A stretch of DNA of 64,000 nucleotides from Bradyrhizobium quebecense. Lineage in GTDB: Bacteria; Pseudomonadota; Alphaproteobacteria; Rhizobiales; Xanthobacteraceae. Below the pieces are notes generated by a model. It was not told the DNA's origin. It did not search any database and saw nothing but the letters and a program-made list of their open reading frames with translations. A program made the position numbers and the translations under genes. The stretch covers positions 4,216,001 to 4,280,000 of the forward strand of contig NZ_CP088022.1 in NCBI RefSeq assembly GCF_013373795.3. The letters are read 5' to 3'. Below, one piece after another: positions 17,652-26,902 of the stretch (within the stretch, counting starts at the first letter, position 1; every line of letters starts with the position of its first letter).

Positions 17652-19063
17652 TGCATGGATCCGCGTTGCGGCGGCTTTCCTGGAGAAAGGCTGTCGTAGA
17701 GCGAAACAACCTTCCGCCACTCCGACTTTGCATCCAGCCTTGCGAGCGTCTTCCGCGTGCTGGCGGTGAGGGTCGCTCGGAGTTGCTTATCCTGGACGAG
17801 GCGGTTGATCGACTCCGCGATGGAACGCGGATCATAGGGATCGAACGTCAACCCTACCTCGTTCTCCATGACAAGACGCTTTGCCTCGGGGTAGTGCGCA
17901 ACGAGCACGGGAAGATCGGCGGCCAGGTATTCAAAAATCTTGTTGGGGAGTGCAAAGGTGAAGTTGCGGCACAAAGCCGGCAACGTCCAGATCCCGGCAT
18001 CCGCTCCTCGGGCGGCCGCGACGACGTCCTTCGACGGCACCGGCGGAGCAAGCACAAGCCTGCCCTCCACGCCGGTGCGCCGCGCCAATGCCAGATAGTC
18101 GGGGCCAAACAGATCCAGAGAAGGCCCCCGAATGACGAAGATACAATCAGGTGCGTAGGCAAGGGCTTCAATAATCGGCTCGATCAAGCGCGTTGGGCCA
18201 GTCCCTCCCTGCCACAGCAGAACGAACGTCGAGTCCGGCAGCCCCAGCTGCCGCTTCAGCGGCGGATACTCGCGCGACGGCGTGACCGCGATATCGGGAA
18301 TGTTGCGGACCACGACGGGACGGCGACCGCCGAGCTCGGCCTCCATTGTATCCGCAATTGAGTCACACACAGTGATCGTGGCTGACGCCTCGTTAAGACA
18401 ACGAACTTCCAGCTCCTGAAGCGCCCGCTTCCACTCGGCAGGGTACGGCGCCCAAGCGGACTGCTTCGTGTTCCAATGAACATTCTCCGAAAACCACTCG
18501 TGGAAGTCGACCACGAGGTGCGCGCCTCGGTACTTTGCGGCCGCCATTGCAGCATAGGCGGTGGAGAGATCATGCGCATGGAACGCAAACGGCTTCCTCT
18601 TCACTGCTCCCCAGTAAAGTTGATCCGCAAGGTAACCCGGCTGCTCGTTCATGAACGTCGCCGCCGTCCAGTCGGCGTACTCAATATGAACGCGCGGTCC
18701 CCAATCGAGATTGAAGGATATCCCCACCCCCTTCGAAGGCTCGGGACAGATCACCGTCACGTCATATCCGGCGGCAGCAAGCGCTCGAGCTTCCCTCTCA
18801 ACTCTCGAGTCCACGCGCAAATCGGAAACGACAAGCATCACCACTTCGCGACCGGAGGCGGATCTTCCAATCCGTCTGTTTTGCGACGTGGCTTCACCGA
18901 CGTCCTGCATCCTCGGGAAACGAGCGTGCGCGAGCCACGCGCGAAAAATCGCAAACCGTGCGATCAAGGCATTCCGCACGCGGAAAAAGAAATAAACTCC
19001 CGGCCGCAGGGCGCGGAAAAGCGGCGGGCACCGCTTTATGAACGATGAAATCTGCTTGAACAT
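17648..19063 (-). CDS. Family 4 glycosyltransferase
   Basis: The protein has about 471 residues. The first 70 residues are basic and partly hydrophobic (LFRALRPGVYFFFRVRN) and may associate with the membrane. The GT4 core follows: VMLVVSDLRVDSRVEREARAL, HAHDLSTAYAAMAAA, VVDFHEWFSENV, LLWQGGTGPTRLIEPIIEAL and LPNKIFEYLAADLPVLV with the donor-site glutamate. GT4 enzymes are retaining and use nucleotide sugars. The start at 19063 (ATG) is preceded directly by a GTG at 19066, and either is possible. The gene overlaps the next glycosyltransferase by four bases. Confidence 0.82.
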   Translation of the reverse strand: MFKQISSFIKRCPPLFRALRPGVYFFFRVRNALIARFAIFRAWLAHARFPRMQDVGEATSQNRRIGRSASGREVVMLVVSDLRVDSRVEREARALAAAGYDVTVICPEPSKGVGISFNLDWGPRVHIEYADWTAATFMNEQPGYLADQLYWGAVKRKPFAFHAHDLSTAYAAMAAAKYRGAHLVVDFHEWFSENVHWNTKQSAWAPYPAEWKRALQELEVRCLNEASATITVCDSIADTMEAELGGRRPVVVRNIPDIAVTPSREYPPLKRQLGLPDSTFVLLWQGGTGPTRLIEPIIEALAYAPDCIFVIRGPSLDLFGPDYLALARRTGVEGRLVLAPPVPSKDVVAAARGADAGIWTLPALCRNFTFALPNKIFEYLAADLPVLVAHYPEAKRLVMENEVGLTFDPYDPRSIAESINRLVQDKQLRATLTASTRKTLARLDAKSEWRKVVSLYDSLSPGKPPQRGSMQ

Positions 19064-19112
19064 CACGCTACAGGATCGCCAAAAATCAGGAACGGCATGG
19101 GATGAGGCGTCC

Positions 19113-21092
19113 TCACCACTGGCCTACCAACAGGTTGCTATACGCCTTGCACTGGAGAGCAACGATTCTTTCCGCCGAATGGAAGGTCATCATCCACTGA
19201 GAAGCAGCCCGACCCTGGCCTCGGGAATCAAGAGGATCTTCGATGACCTCCCGCATCCGCGCGGCGCATTCGCCAACGCTATTAGCCGCGAGACACGGCG
19301 GCTCCTCACCGAAAAACAAGGCTGTCTGTTGCCGGTCGATCGCGGAAATCAGCCGGACGCCCAACGCCATCGTCTCGAATCCGACGCCGCCGAGAGCTGG
19401 AACAACGAATTGGTCAACGACTGCATGCGATACGCAGTAGCGCTGCCACAGCTCCCGCTTCGACATGGTCGGTATCCACTCAACCAGCTTCGTCAGGCCT
19501 AATTCCTCGATCAACTCCTTGCTGTCCGCAACCTCTTGGCCCCATTCGACGAATACAAGCTTGAAGTCGCTTCGTTCTCTTGCAATCTCCGCGGCTGCGC
19601 GAATGACGACGTCGTTGCCCTTCTGCCACGACGTGTTTCCACGTTTCCAATGATGACGCGTCGGACTGAAGAAAATGACGGGGCCGCTTTTCGGCGGGGC
19701 AAGCTCAGGATGCGCAGCGCGAAACTCAGCCAGTTTTCGGTCGTCGAATGCATGCGGCAGATAGAACACCCGCTCCGGCTTCAACCCCAACCGCTCCACC
19801 GAAGGCAGCACGTCGGAATTCGTGACAAACACCGCCGGAGCGCGCTGAAACGAGAAGCGGCATATCAAGCCGGTCAGATTGTTCTCGAAAGGAATCTCGC
19901 GAAGTGTGCCGTGCTCGTAGCAGCAGAAATTCTTGACGCCGTTGATCATGGGTATCAGCCCGTCGATGGCGTACCCCTGAATGACGTCATAATGGGAAAG
20001 GATCGCCTCGAAAGGTCTCGGATGATTGGTGATGTACTCTTCGCGATAGCTGACGGATTGTCCGTCAAGTTCGGCCGGATCCTGCCTGATCTCGTCGAGC
20101 ATCGTCTCGATCTCTTTTGCCCGTGTGACCGGATCAGACATGGATCGAGCGACGCAGCCCGTTTCCGTGACGGGAGATAGCCTGCGCAGTATCCGCTCCA
20201 GCAGCGACAGCGAGCGCTCAACGAGCGTCCGCGCCGGCGAAGCGGCGCGCTCCAGCCAATGTTTCGTCAGACCCCGAACCCCGGCCGCCTGCAGCCTCCG
20301 AACATCCTCTCGATATGCGGCGAGTGCGGCACGCGACTCGATGTCGACCTGAGAGCCCCGCCGCGTCATCCTCAGCCAGGCGGCAGCCGAAATCCGGTCC
20401 AGCCGGGTCGGCTCCGAGCGACCATATTGGGTGTCGTCGCGACCAAGGATACCGTTCGCGACGGCTGACCCCAGCCATATCCTGTAGAACGTGAGACGCC
20501 GCCCATTTCCAGGTTCGGCTTGCCCCCCCGCCTGTTTGAGCCAGAGCATGAACTTCAGTCGTGCTGGAATATACTTGGCCGGCGAATTGCCGGGATCAGC
20601 GGATCTGGCGTCCTGGAACGCTGCCAGTTCGAGCTCCAGCCACTTCAAATAGCTGGTCGATCTCCAGCGCGCATTCCTGGCACGCAAATATTCAATGCAC
20701 AGGCCAGATGGTCCCTGCACAAACCAGCCCGGCCGTTTCCATCCACGCAGGCTTGTCGCCCACCAGTCCGGCTTGAAATGATCTTGCCCGAGGGCGGAAG
20801 CGCCCTCCTGGATTGCGCCGTCCTCCCACTCCGGGCACCCCATGATGTGGTAGTAGTTGTAGCATAGCACGTCAGCCTCGATGCCAAACTGTCGCTGAAT
20901 GCATGCGTTGTTGTATGCGTTGTTGGCGATATTGCCGATGTGCAGGACGCGAAGAGGACGACCGGCCTGCTTTTGGAACTCGCCAATCAGGCCAAGACTT
21001 CTCCTGTTCTGCTGTTGAACTTCTTGCGGAGTCATCAGGTGCGATTCGGCGTTGCTGATCGAGTTGCTTGGGAAGAGTGGAATCTTCGGCAT
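19113..21092 (-). CDS. Glycosyltransferase-like protein with GNIANNAxNNA motif (copy 2, long)
   Basis: I start this at the ATG at 21092, giving 659 residues. The open frame reaches 21515, but that part is the shadow of the upstream gene's 3' end. An ATG at 21035 is an alternative. LRVLHIGNIANNAYNNACIQ and YNYYHIMGCPEWED match the protein at 14624-16222. A roughly 250-residue middle region is not present in that copy at the same length and looks helical and charged (ARNARWRSTSYLKWLELELA, RDDTQYGRSEPTRLDR). The C-terminal GT-B half reads CYEHGTLREIPFENN, FFSPTRHHWKRGN, WQKGNDVVIRAAAEIA and LGGVGFETMALGVRLISA. Likely a cytoplasmic glycan glycosyltransferase. The inserted region is of unknown function. 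Confidence 0.72.
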   Translation of the reverse strand: MPKIPLFPSNSISNAESHLMTPQEVQQQNRRSLGLIGEFQKQAGRPLRVLHIGNIANNAYNNACIQRQFGIEADVLCYNYYHIMGCPEWEDGAIQEGASALGQDHFKPDWWATSLRGWKRPGWFVQGPSGLCIEYLRARNARWRSTSYLKWLELELAAFQDARSADPGNSPAKYIPARLKFMLWLKQAGGQAEPGNGRRLTFYRIWLGSAVANGILGRDDTQYGRSEPTRLDRISAAAWLRMTRRGSQVDIESRAALAAYREDVRRLQAAGVRGLTKHWLERAASPARTLVERSLSLLERILRRLSPVTETGCVARSMSDPVTRAKEIETMLDEIRQDPAELDGQSVSYREEYITNHPRPFEAILSHYDVIQGYAIDGLIPMINGVKNFCCYEHGTLREIPFENNLTGLICRFSFQRAPAVFVTNSDVLPSVERLGLKPERVFYLPHAFDDRKLAEFRAAHPELAPPKSGPVIFFSPTRHHWKRGNTSWQKGNDVVIRAAAEIARERSDFKLVFVEWGQEVADSKELIEELGLTKLVEWIPTMSKRELWQRYCVSHAVVDQFVVPALGGVGFETMALGVRLISAIDRQQTALFFGEEPPCLAANSVGECAARMREVIEDPLDSRGQGRAASQWMMTFHSAERIVALQCKAYSNLLVGQW

Positions 21093-21123
21093 CAAACTGA
21101 GCGTCGTCGGCCGACAGACATTC

Positions 21124-22752
21124 CTAGGGATCGACGTAATTTGGGAAGGGCGGAGCAGAGGAAAGCTGACTTGCGTGATACCGCTGCTCGTCTGCGGAGA
21201 GTGGCTCCAGCAATGGCGAACCCGAGAAGGACAGGGGAATGCCCGCAGCCAGCGCTTCCAGCAACACAGTGTAGGTTTTGGCCCATCTCTCGGATGACTG
21301 CGCCTTGATGAACCACTCCCGGGCCTGTTCCCCGGCCTTTCGGCACTTCGCTCTATCTTCGTAAAGGCTGTAGAGATGCCGCTCGACGTCCGTTCCACTT
21401 TCGGCATCAAGAACCGGCGGAGCCCCGACATCGATGAGCGCGTCATATTGCTCACGTTCGATCCGCATGATGACCGGCTTGCCACAGGCCATGGCCTCGA
21501 GGGCCGAAGCTCCATAGTAGCCCAGAACGAATTGCTCGATGACCAGATCAGCGGCCCGAAGATATCGCACGAGCCTCCTCTTGCCGACCGTGGGCAGGAA
21601 AAGCACGCGATCCTGAAGTCCCAACTGGGTCATCCGGCTGCGGGCAAACTCGATATCCTCGCCCCAGCCAAGAACCACCAGCCTCGCCGATGGCGCGCGG
21701 GAGGCGAAGCGGGCGAAGCCCTCCAAGGCGTGCTCGGCGCCTTTCCAGTGGCGATCCATTCGCATCGAGGTGAACACGAAGAACTCGCCGCCGATCTGCT
21801 GTCGCCACTCGGCGCGGATGTCATCCGCATCGCCAGGACTGTAGTCGTCCTCGCTGAGTGGCCACGGGACATAGAGCACGTTGCTCAGACCGTATCGACG
21901 CGCATGTGCCAGAGTGATCGGATTTGAAACAAGCACGGCAGCAGACGCCGCGATGGCGCGGCGCGTCAGTATCCCGAACGAATCGTTGCGTGATGCTTCA
22001 AACCAGATGTCTCCGCCGATTTGACCGAACAGATACGGCCTGCCGGAGAAGTAGCCAAGATACGGAAACTGGGAGACGAGCAGCGCATCATAGCACGACA
22101 ATGCCGCTAGCGTCGGAAAGTACTGCATGTATTCCGGCCACAGGAGGATTTGTGCGGGGGTTGCGGCGAATTTGTCGAGCTGAAACGGGATATGTTCCCA
22201 ATTGGGTTCCGATTGATGGCGATGGACCCATGAAGGCAACGCCTTTTCGAGCAGCGCCTTCTTCGGGTCTGCGCCGAGATCCGTAACCTCGCCGTCGAAT
22301 TCCTCCCAACCCGGCTGCGCAAAGATGAAGTCATCGTGCGGATGCAGGACAAGATCGACCGGAACGTTGCGCTGGCGAAGCGGCCGGGCGCGGATGTAGT
22401 TGACGTTCGCCATATTACCCACGAAGGCAAACCGCTGCCCCACTTCCCTTGAACCGCCGATCAGACGGTCAACCTTGCCTCTCAGCCAGCTCCTCTGCTG
22501 CGATTTGTCCCTGCCTCCGTTGGCTCCGAGCAACGCCCCGAGCTCGGACAGTTTGGCTGCGCTAAAATCGGCAAAGTGCCGAATGTTCTCCGGCTTCATC
22601 CAAGGGTGGTTCCAGGGCGTCCGGTCGAAACTATGCCATTCGTCCCTGGGCGGAGACGCTTCACCGGCGCGCCTCCACCGCTCTTCCAGAGGCAGGTTGC
22701 ACTCCACCAGCGACTTCCGCAGCGCCTCCGTCTCTTCCTGAGAGAGCGCCAT
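21124..22752 (-). CDS. Putative glycosyltransferase related to the GNIANNA group
   Basis: 542 residues from the ATG at 22752, which shares one base with the stop of the aminotransferase gene (TGATG). A degenerate form of the paralogues' motif appears as RFAFVGNMANVNYIRARPLR, followed by DLVLHPHDDFIFAQPGWEE. The second half shows VFTSMRMDRHWKGAEHALEG, LGWGEDIEFARSRM and VLGYYGASALEAMACGKPVIM, a GT4-type donor site. It is probably a glycosyltransferase, with a distant common origin with the two larger proteins encoded downstream. The first 100 residues are not recognised. Substrate unknown. Confidence 0.72.
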   Translation of the reverse strand: MALSQEETEALRKSLVECNLPLEERWRRAGEASPPRDEWHSFDRTPWNHPWMKPENIRHFADFSAAKLSELGALLGANGGRDKSQQRSWLRGKVDRLIGGSREVGQRFAFVGNMANVNYIRARPLRQRNVPVDLVLHPHDDFIFAQPGWEEFDGEVTDLGADPKKALLEKALPSWVHRHQSEPNWEHIPFQLDKFAATPAQILLWPEYMQYFPTLAALSCYDALLVSQFPYLGYFSGRPYLFGQIGGDIWFEASRNDSFGILTRRAIAASAAVLVSNPITLAHARRYGLSNVLYVPWPLSEDDYSPGDADDIRAEWRQQIGGEFFVFTSMRMDRHWKGAEHALEGFARFASRAPSARLVVLGWGEDIEFARSRMTQLGLQDRVLFLPTVGKRRLVRYLRAADLVIEQFVLGYYGASALEAMACGKPVIMRIEREQYDALIDVGAPPVLDAESGTDVERHLYSLYEDRAKCRKAGEQAREWFIKAQSSERWAKTYTVLLEALAAGIPLSFSGSPLLEPLSADEQRYHASQLSSAPPFPNYVDP

Positions 22753-23882
22753 CAACCCATCGCCCGCACGATCTGCACGACCTTCCGCTGATCGTCCTCG
22801 GTCATGCCAGGAAAAATCGGCAGCGTTATCGTCGTATCTTCCGCGGACGCGGCATTCGGAAACTGTCCCGCTGTCAGCCCATACTTCTTTGAATAGTACT
22901 CCAACCGGTGAACGGCATGAGTACCGGGCCGTGTCTGGATGTTCTCCTGAGCAAGAGCCCGCATGATGTCATTTCGGTGCTTGCGCCCACCATCGAGCAC
23001 GCGGATCACATAGGACTGATAGGTATGCCCGTCGACGTCTCCACCTGACGGAAGGCCAATCGAATTTACATCACTGAGCAGATCGGAGTAACGACGGCCC
23101 AGCCGGCGGCGCTCGGCAAGCAATCGATCGAGTTTCCCCATCTGAGCAACTCCGACCGCTGCCTGGATATCGGAGAGCCGAAGATTAAAGCCGAGATTGC
23201 CAAACGTGGCCATCGTCCAGGGACCGGGAGGCTCGATCGAAGGATCCGGCGCTCCGGTGGCACCATGATTGCGTTGCGAGCGCACGCGCGCAGCAAGATC
23301 ATCACGATTGGTCGTTACCGCCCCGCCCTCTCCTGTCGTAACAGCCTTGCGCGGGTGAAAGGAAAAGCAACCGATATCGCCAATCGCACCGACGGGCTTG
23401 CCCTTGTACGTGGTGCCAATCGCGCAGGCAGCGTCCTCGATGATGGCGATGCCGCGTGGTTCCGCAATGGCCTTGATCTCATCCATCGGGGCGGCGAGAC
23501 CGAACAGGTGGACCGCAACGATGGCCTTCGTGCGCGGCGTGATAGCTGCCTTTAGCTTCTCGGGATCGATATTGTAGGTCGACAGATCGACATCGACGAA
23601 GACAGGCTTGGCACCGACGTATTCAGCCGAGTGCGCGCTTGTTACCCACGTGAAAGCGGGAACAATCACTTCGTCTCCTGGCCCAAGTTTCAGGGCCATG
23701 GTCGCCAGATGCAGCGCGGCGGTGCAAGACGTGCACGCAAGGGCATGCTTGACGTCTTGCTTCTCTGCAATGAGCCGCTCGAACCGTTCTGTGAGCGGCC
23801 CCTGCGTAACCCATTTCGAGTCGAGGCACTCTCGCAGCAACGCAATTTCAGCTTCGTCGAAACTCGGTTCTGTGATGTTCAT
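22752..23882 (-). CDS. DegT/DnrJ/EryC1/StrS aminotransferase (perosamine-synthase-like)
   Basis: 376 residues. Landmarks are DSKWVTQGPLTERFE, ACTSCTAALHLAT (phosphate-binding), GDEVIVPAFTWVTSAHS, IIEDAACAIGTTYKG and FSFHPRKAVTTGEGG with the PLP lysine. NLRLSDIQAAVGVAQM and RPGTHAVHRLEYY follow. This pattern is closest to enzymes that aminate a 4-keto sugar nucleotide, such as GDP-perosamine synthase or PseC/ArnB relatives. It is distinct from the WbpE-like protein at 2597-3694. No 4,6-dehydratase that would feed it was recognised in the window, so its substrate may come from elsewhere. It starts 64 bp after the C-methyltransferase-like gene and is coupled to the next glycosyltransferase. Confidence 0.85.
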   Translation of the reverse strand: MNITEPSFDEAEIALLRECLDSKWVTQGPLTERFERLIAEKQDVKHALACTSCTAALHLATMALKLGPGDEVIVPAFTWVTSAHSAEYVGAKPVFVDVDLSTYNIDPEKLKAAITPRTKAIVAVHLFGLAAPMDEIKAIAEPRGIAIIEDAACAIGTTYKGKPVGAIGDIGCFSFHPRKAVTTGEGGAVTTNRDDLAARVRSQRNHGATGAPDPSIEPPGPWTMATFGNLGFNLRLSDIQAAVGVAQMGKLDRLLAERRRLGRRYSDLLSDVNSIGLPSGGDVDGHTYQSYVIRVLDGGRKHRNDIMRALAQENIQTRPGTHAVHRLEYYSKKYGLTAGQFPNAASAEDTTITLPIFPGMTEDDQRKVVQIVRAMG

Positions 23883-23946
23883 TGGATCGCTACTCTCGAT
23901 GCCTGGAATCCGGCGGTGCGCTGACGGACAGGTCTTTGACCTGACC

Positions 23947-25101
23947 TTAGGCCGAATACACTTCCACTCCGTAAGGTGCCAGCTTCGCCTTCACTTGATC
24001 GAAATAAACCGGACTGATCGCCAACGCCACGTGCCGGATCCCCAATTCCTTGATCTTGTCGAGACCGCCCACCGGGCGTCCATTCAAGCCGCTTCCCCAC
24101 GTGGAACGATTTTCATCGAGATAAGCCGCGATCTTTCCGGCGTCGAAGCCAAGGTAGAACGGTGCAAACAAGCCCGACGACCCCAGGCCGAAAATGGCGA
24201 ATGGCTCTCCGGAAGCATCAGCGGCCTTGCGACACCGATCGATCGCATCCATCGCGCTCCTGGCCACGGTCGCGTTCTGATCGACCGTGTGCTGATTGAG
24301 CTCTGCCACGTTCACCGCATACGGCTTCGGAGCAGCAATCTTCCTTAGCAGAACAAAGATCGGCACACCTGCCTCTTTCGAAGACACCACATCAAATCCA
24401 GCGGCGTGCGCGAGCGATTCCAATGTATGGAGGGTGAGCTTCGAGAGGTGGTCTGCGCAAAAGAGATCGTTCGGATTCTTCGCAAAGTTGGGAACGCGAA
24501 TGTAGAAGAGGCCCGCGTCCTTGAGCCGCCCATGCGCCCACTTCAACATGTCGAGCGGATTCTCGACATGCTCCAGGACGCCCAAGGCGACGATCAGATC
24601 GAAGCTCGCCGCTTCGGCGTCGAAATCCTTGTAGTCGCAGCGTCGAAGCAACGCGGCGGGGAATCTCTTCTGCAACACGTCGAATGCCGAGCTCGGCTCG
24701 AATGCCGCCGCGCGCCAGTCCCGGGATTCTTCGAGAAAATGTCCCAGGAAATCGCCCTTTCCGGCGCCTATCTCCAGCACCGATCCGCCGGTCGGCAGAT
24801 TGGTCATTTCCCTCAGAATCTGGTGCGTGCGCTCCGCTTGAGAGATGGGAGCCGGACCCGAGAAGCTCTGAATTGCCGCGTCCGGGCTCTTCATCATCAG
24901 ATTGTAGCTGTCCTTATAGAAGGCTTCGGCACGCCCCCTCGTCCCGCCGGCGTTGAATATGAGGCCGCATTCCTTGCACAGCCGATTGTCGAGGGATGCC
25001 TCGCGAAGCACCATCATGTCGGATGTGATGCAGGTCCCGGAGAAGGACGGATAGATATCACCTAGCTGCGTCGATTCGCATACCGGACATTGCGCTGTCA
25101 T
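23947..25101 (-). CDS. Zinc-leader SAM methyltransferase of the sugar C-methyltransferase type
   Basis: 384 residues in three parts. An N-terminal cysteine motif, CPVCESTQLGD with a later LCKECGLIFN, forms the zinc leader. The SAM domain has SVLEIGAGKGDFLGHF, VALGVLEHVENPLDMLKWAH and FYIRVPNF. The C-terminal Rossmann-like domain reads FAIFGLGSSGLFAPFYLG with a terminal YFDQVKAKL. This architecture is that of TylCIII/TcaB9-type enzymes, which C-methylate keto sugar nucleotides to make branched deoxysugars. Variants in surface-polysaccharide loci act on other sugars. The ATG at 25101 has AAGGAG at good spacing. It lies between the ATP-grasp gene and the DegT aminotransferase, so it may share a sugar substrate with the latter. 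Confidence 0.82.
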   Translation of the reverse strand: MTAQCPVCESTQLGDIYPSFSGTCITSDMMVLREASLDNRLCKECGLIFNAGGTRGRAEAFYKDSYNLMMKSPDAAIQSFSGPAPISQAERTHQILREMTNLPTGGSVLEIGAGKGDFLGHFLEESRDWRAAAFEPSSAFDVLQKRFPAALLRRCDYKDFDAEAASFDLIVALGVLEHVENPLDMLKWAHGRLKDAGLFYIRVPNFAKNPNDLFCADHLSKLTLHTLESLAHAAGFDVVSSKEAGVPIFVLLRKIAAPKPYAVNVAELNQHTVDQNATVARSAMDAIDRCRKAADASGEPFAIFGLGSSGLFAPFYLGFDAGKIAAYLDENRSTWGSGLNGRPVGGLDKIKELGIRHVALAISPVYFDQVKAKLAPYGVEVYSA

Positions 25102-25152
25102 AAGCTCACTCCTTGTTGATCCGCTGCCGCCTGTCGAGTTCAGAACGCTCAG

Positions 25153-26208
25153 TTAGCCAATCGAATGCTCTTGCAAGCCCCGCAGGATCGTCATTTCCTT
25201 GTATGGAAATCGCACCGGAATGTTCTCGCCGTAGACATCTCTTCGAACGAGAATGTCCGGCTCGTTGTATCCGGCCATTGCCCTCAACGAGGTTGTTCCC
25301 GAAAATCGGGGATTGATCTCGAACGGAACGACCGCACCGTCCACGACACGGCACTGCACGTTGATCGGAGCTCTTGGTGAAAGCGAGCCGGCGATTTTCT
25401 CGCACGCGCTTCGCACATCAGGCCAGTCGGCAACATGTCCCTGCGAAATGCCGGTCGAGATCACAAGCCGCGATCCGAGATCGGGACGACCCGACCGGTT
25501 GGGCACCTGGGTACGGATCGTCAGGGCGTTATTGATGACCCGCCTGATCGCAATCGAATTGAGGAGGGCACCATCCGCACCGAACAGCACGCCGACCGTA
25601 TATTCGTCGTCCGAGGTTCCGATGTATTCCTGGATAATGAAGGCTTCAGACGTCGCAAGCAGATAGCGCGAGAAGGCCAGCAGCTCTTCGCGCGATTGAA
25701 CGATGAAGACATTCGCCGACCCACCGCCGCCGACCGACGGCTTGAGGATTGCCGGCAGGGTGTCCCATTGGTCGAGATCCGACAGATCGCGCACTTCCAT
25801 GAAGCTCGGTGCCGACAATCCGCACGAGGCCAGGTGAGCCATCGTCTTCGTCTTGTCCTGACAAATCTCCAGAACGGTCGGTGGATTGACGGGTACGTAC
25901 AGGCCGTCAGCCTCGAGCGCGGATCGCGCCCGGCTCAGAACAGCCATCTCGGGTTCGGATCCATGAAAGACCGCAACACATTTTTCCGATAGGGCCAGCG
26001 ATCGAAGCTCATCCAGATACGCGGGGTGGCTCGCCCGCGGCAGTTGCACGAATTTATTGACGAGGTTCCGGTTGGCGCACAGATCGCTCACGTCCGTGCC
26101 AACGATGTCGTACTCGAGCTCGCCCAACCGGAGAGCCTTGAGTATCTGTTCGCCGTGACCGCCGCCGCCGATCCCCGTCAGCAGAACCTTTGCGCGTCTA
26201 CTCTTCAA
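25153..26208 (-). CDS. ATP-grasp domain protein (carboxylate-amine ligase-like)
   Basis: 351 residues. The N-terminus KVLLTGIGGGGHGEQILKAL resembles the pre-ATP-grasp domain of CarB/PylC-like proteins. The ATP-grasp core follows: ICQDKTKTMAHLASCGLSAP, LPAILKPSVGGGGSANVFIV, FIIQEYIGTSDDEYTVGVLF and VPFEINPRFSGTTSL, with the metal-binding E-x-N. Such enzymes couple ATP hydrolysis to joining a carboxylate and an amine, thiol or similar group. In a sugar locus an amino-acid-to-sugar amide ligation is plausible but unproven. The start codon is TTG at 26208. It overlaps the previous stop as TTGA and has GAGGTG a few bases upstream, and no in-frame ATG gives a sensible N-terminus. Confidence 0.8.
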   Translation of the reverse strand: MKSRRAKVLLTGIGGGGHGEQILKALRLGELEYDIVGTDVSDLCANRNLVNKFVQLPRASHPAYLDELRSLALSEKCVAVFHGSEPEMAVLSRARSALEADGLYVPVNPPTVLEICQDKTKTMAHLASCGLSAPSFMEVRDLSDLDQWDTLPAILKPSVGGGGSANVFIVQSREELLAFSRYLLATSEAFIIQEYIGTSDDEYTVGVLFGADGALLNSIAIRRVINNALTIRTQVPNRSGRPDLGSRLVISTGISQGHVADWPDVRSACEKIAGSLSPRAPINVQCRVVDGAVVPFEINPRFSGTTSLRAMAGYNEPDILVRRDVYGENIPVRFPYKEMTILRGLQEHSIG

Positions 26209-26900
26209 GATTGCACCTCATTCGCTTTGAAATCGGCGCACCTCTCAAGGAGGGAAGCGACCGGAGGCGCTAGCGGGTAGCGCGACAGGACACGACGGCA
26301 AGGACCTGAGATGTCGAAGCGGATGATCTCTGCGGTCCGCTCGCCTTTATCGAAGATACAGACCGATCCCCGAAGGTCACTTCCTCGCGGTAGGCCGCAA
26401 CTCCCGACATTGACAAAGAGCTTGTCCGCGTGCCGCCGCACAAAGGGATGGTGTGTGTGTCCCATGAAGACGACGTCTGCGTCGACCTCCGCATAGTCCG
26501 ACAGGCTGCTGTCCGGATACACGTAGCCTCCCAACGGGTCCTTTGGGCTGCCGTGAACAAACAGGAACGTCCCACGCTCATCACGGACGGTCAATTCCGA
26601 CGGCCAGCTGCCGACAAAGTCGCGCTCATCGTCGCTCAGCAGCGCAAACGTCTCGCGATGCCGATAGATCGCCTCACGGTCCGCAATCGTCGTCTGCCGG
26701 ACCAGCATGTCATCGTGATTTCCTCTCACGATGTGAATGCCGCCGGCCCGGAGTACGCCGACCACTGCCTTTTCCGGGATGTACCCAACTGCGTCCCCCA
26801 GGAAGTAGATTGCATCGGCTTTCGCGTCCGCCAAGATGGACAGCGCCAGCTCGAACGCCTCGATATTCCCGTGAGCGTCGGACAGAATGCCAAGGCGCAT
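26205..26900 (-). CDS. Calcineurin-like metallophosphoesterase
   Basis: 231 residues. All metal-ligand motifs of the YfcE/MJ0936 type are visible: GILSDAHGN (D8, H10), FLGDAVGY, VRGNHDDM, FVHGSP and MGHTHHPF. These proteins use two metal ions to hydrolyse phosphodiesters or phosphomonoesters. A role in this locus is unusual. It might remove a phosphate or cleave a phosphodiester in a phosphorylated sugar or a CDP/UDP-linked intermediate, or it might be regulatory. It is 2 bp after the FemAB-like fusion gene and overlaps the ATP-grasp gene by four bases, so the three are surely co-translated. Confidence 0.85.
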   Translation of the reverse strand: MRLGILSDAHGNIEAFELALSILADAKADAIYFLGDAVGYIPEKAVVGVLRAGGIHIVRGNHDDMLVRQTTIADREAIYRHRETFALLSDDERDFVGSWPSELTVRDERGTFLFVHGSPKDPLGGYVYPDSSLSDYAEVDADVVFMGHTHHPFVRRHADKLFVNVGSCGLPRGSDLRGSVCIFDKGERTAEIIRFDISGPCRRVLSRYPLAPPVASLLERCADFKANEVQS

Positions 26901-26902
26901 AC

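Noticed and set aside
21093..21515. N-terminal extension of the 19113 transferase gene
   Set aside because: It is the shadow of the 3' end of the upstream gene, Ser/Arg-rich and without homologous pattern. I start the gene at 21092.
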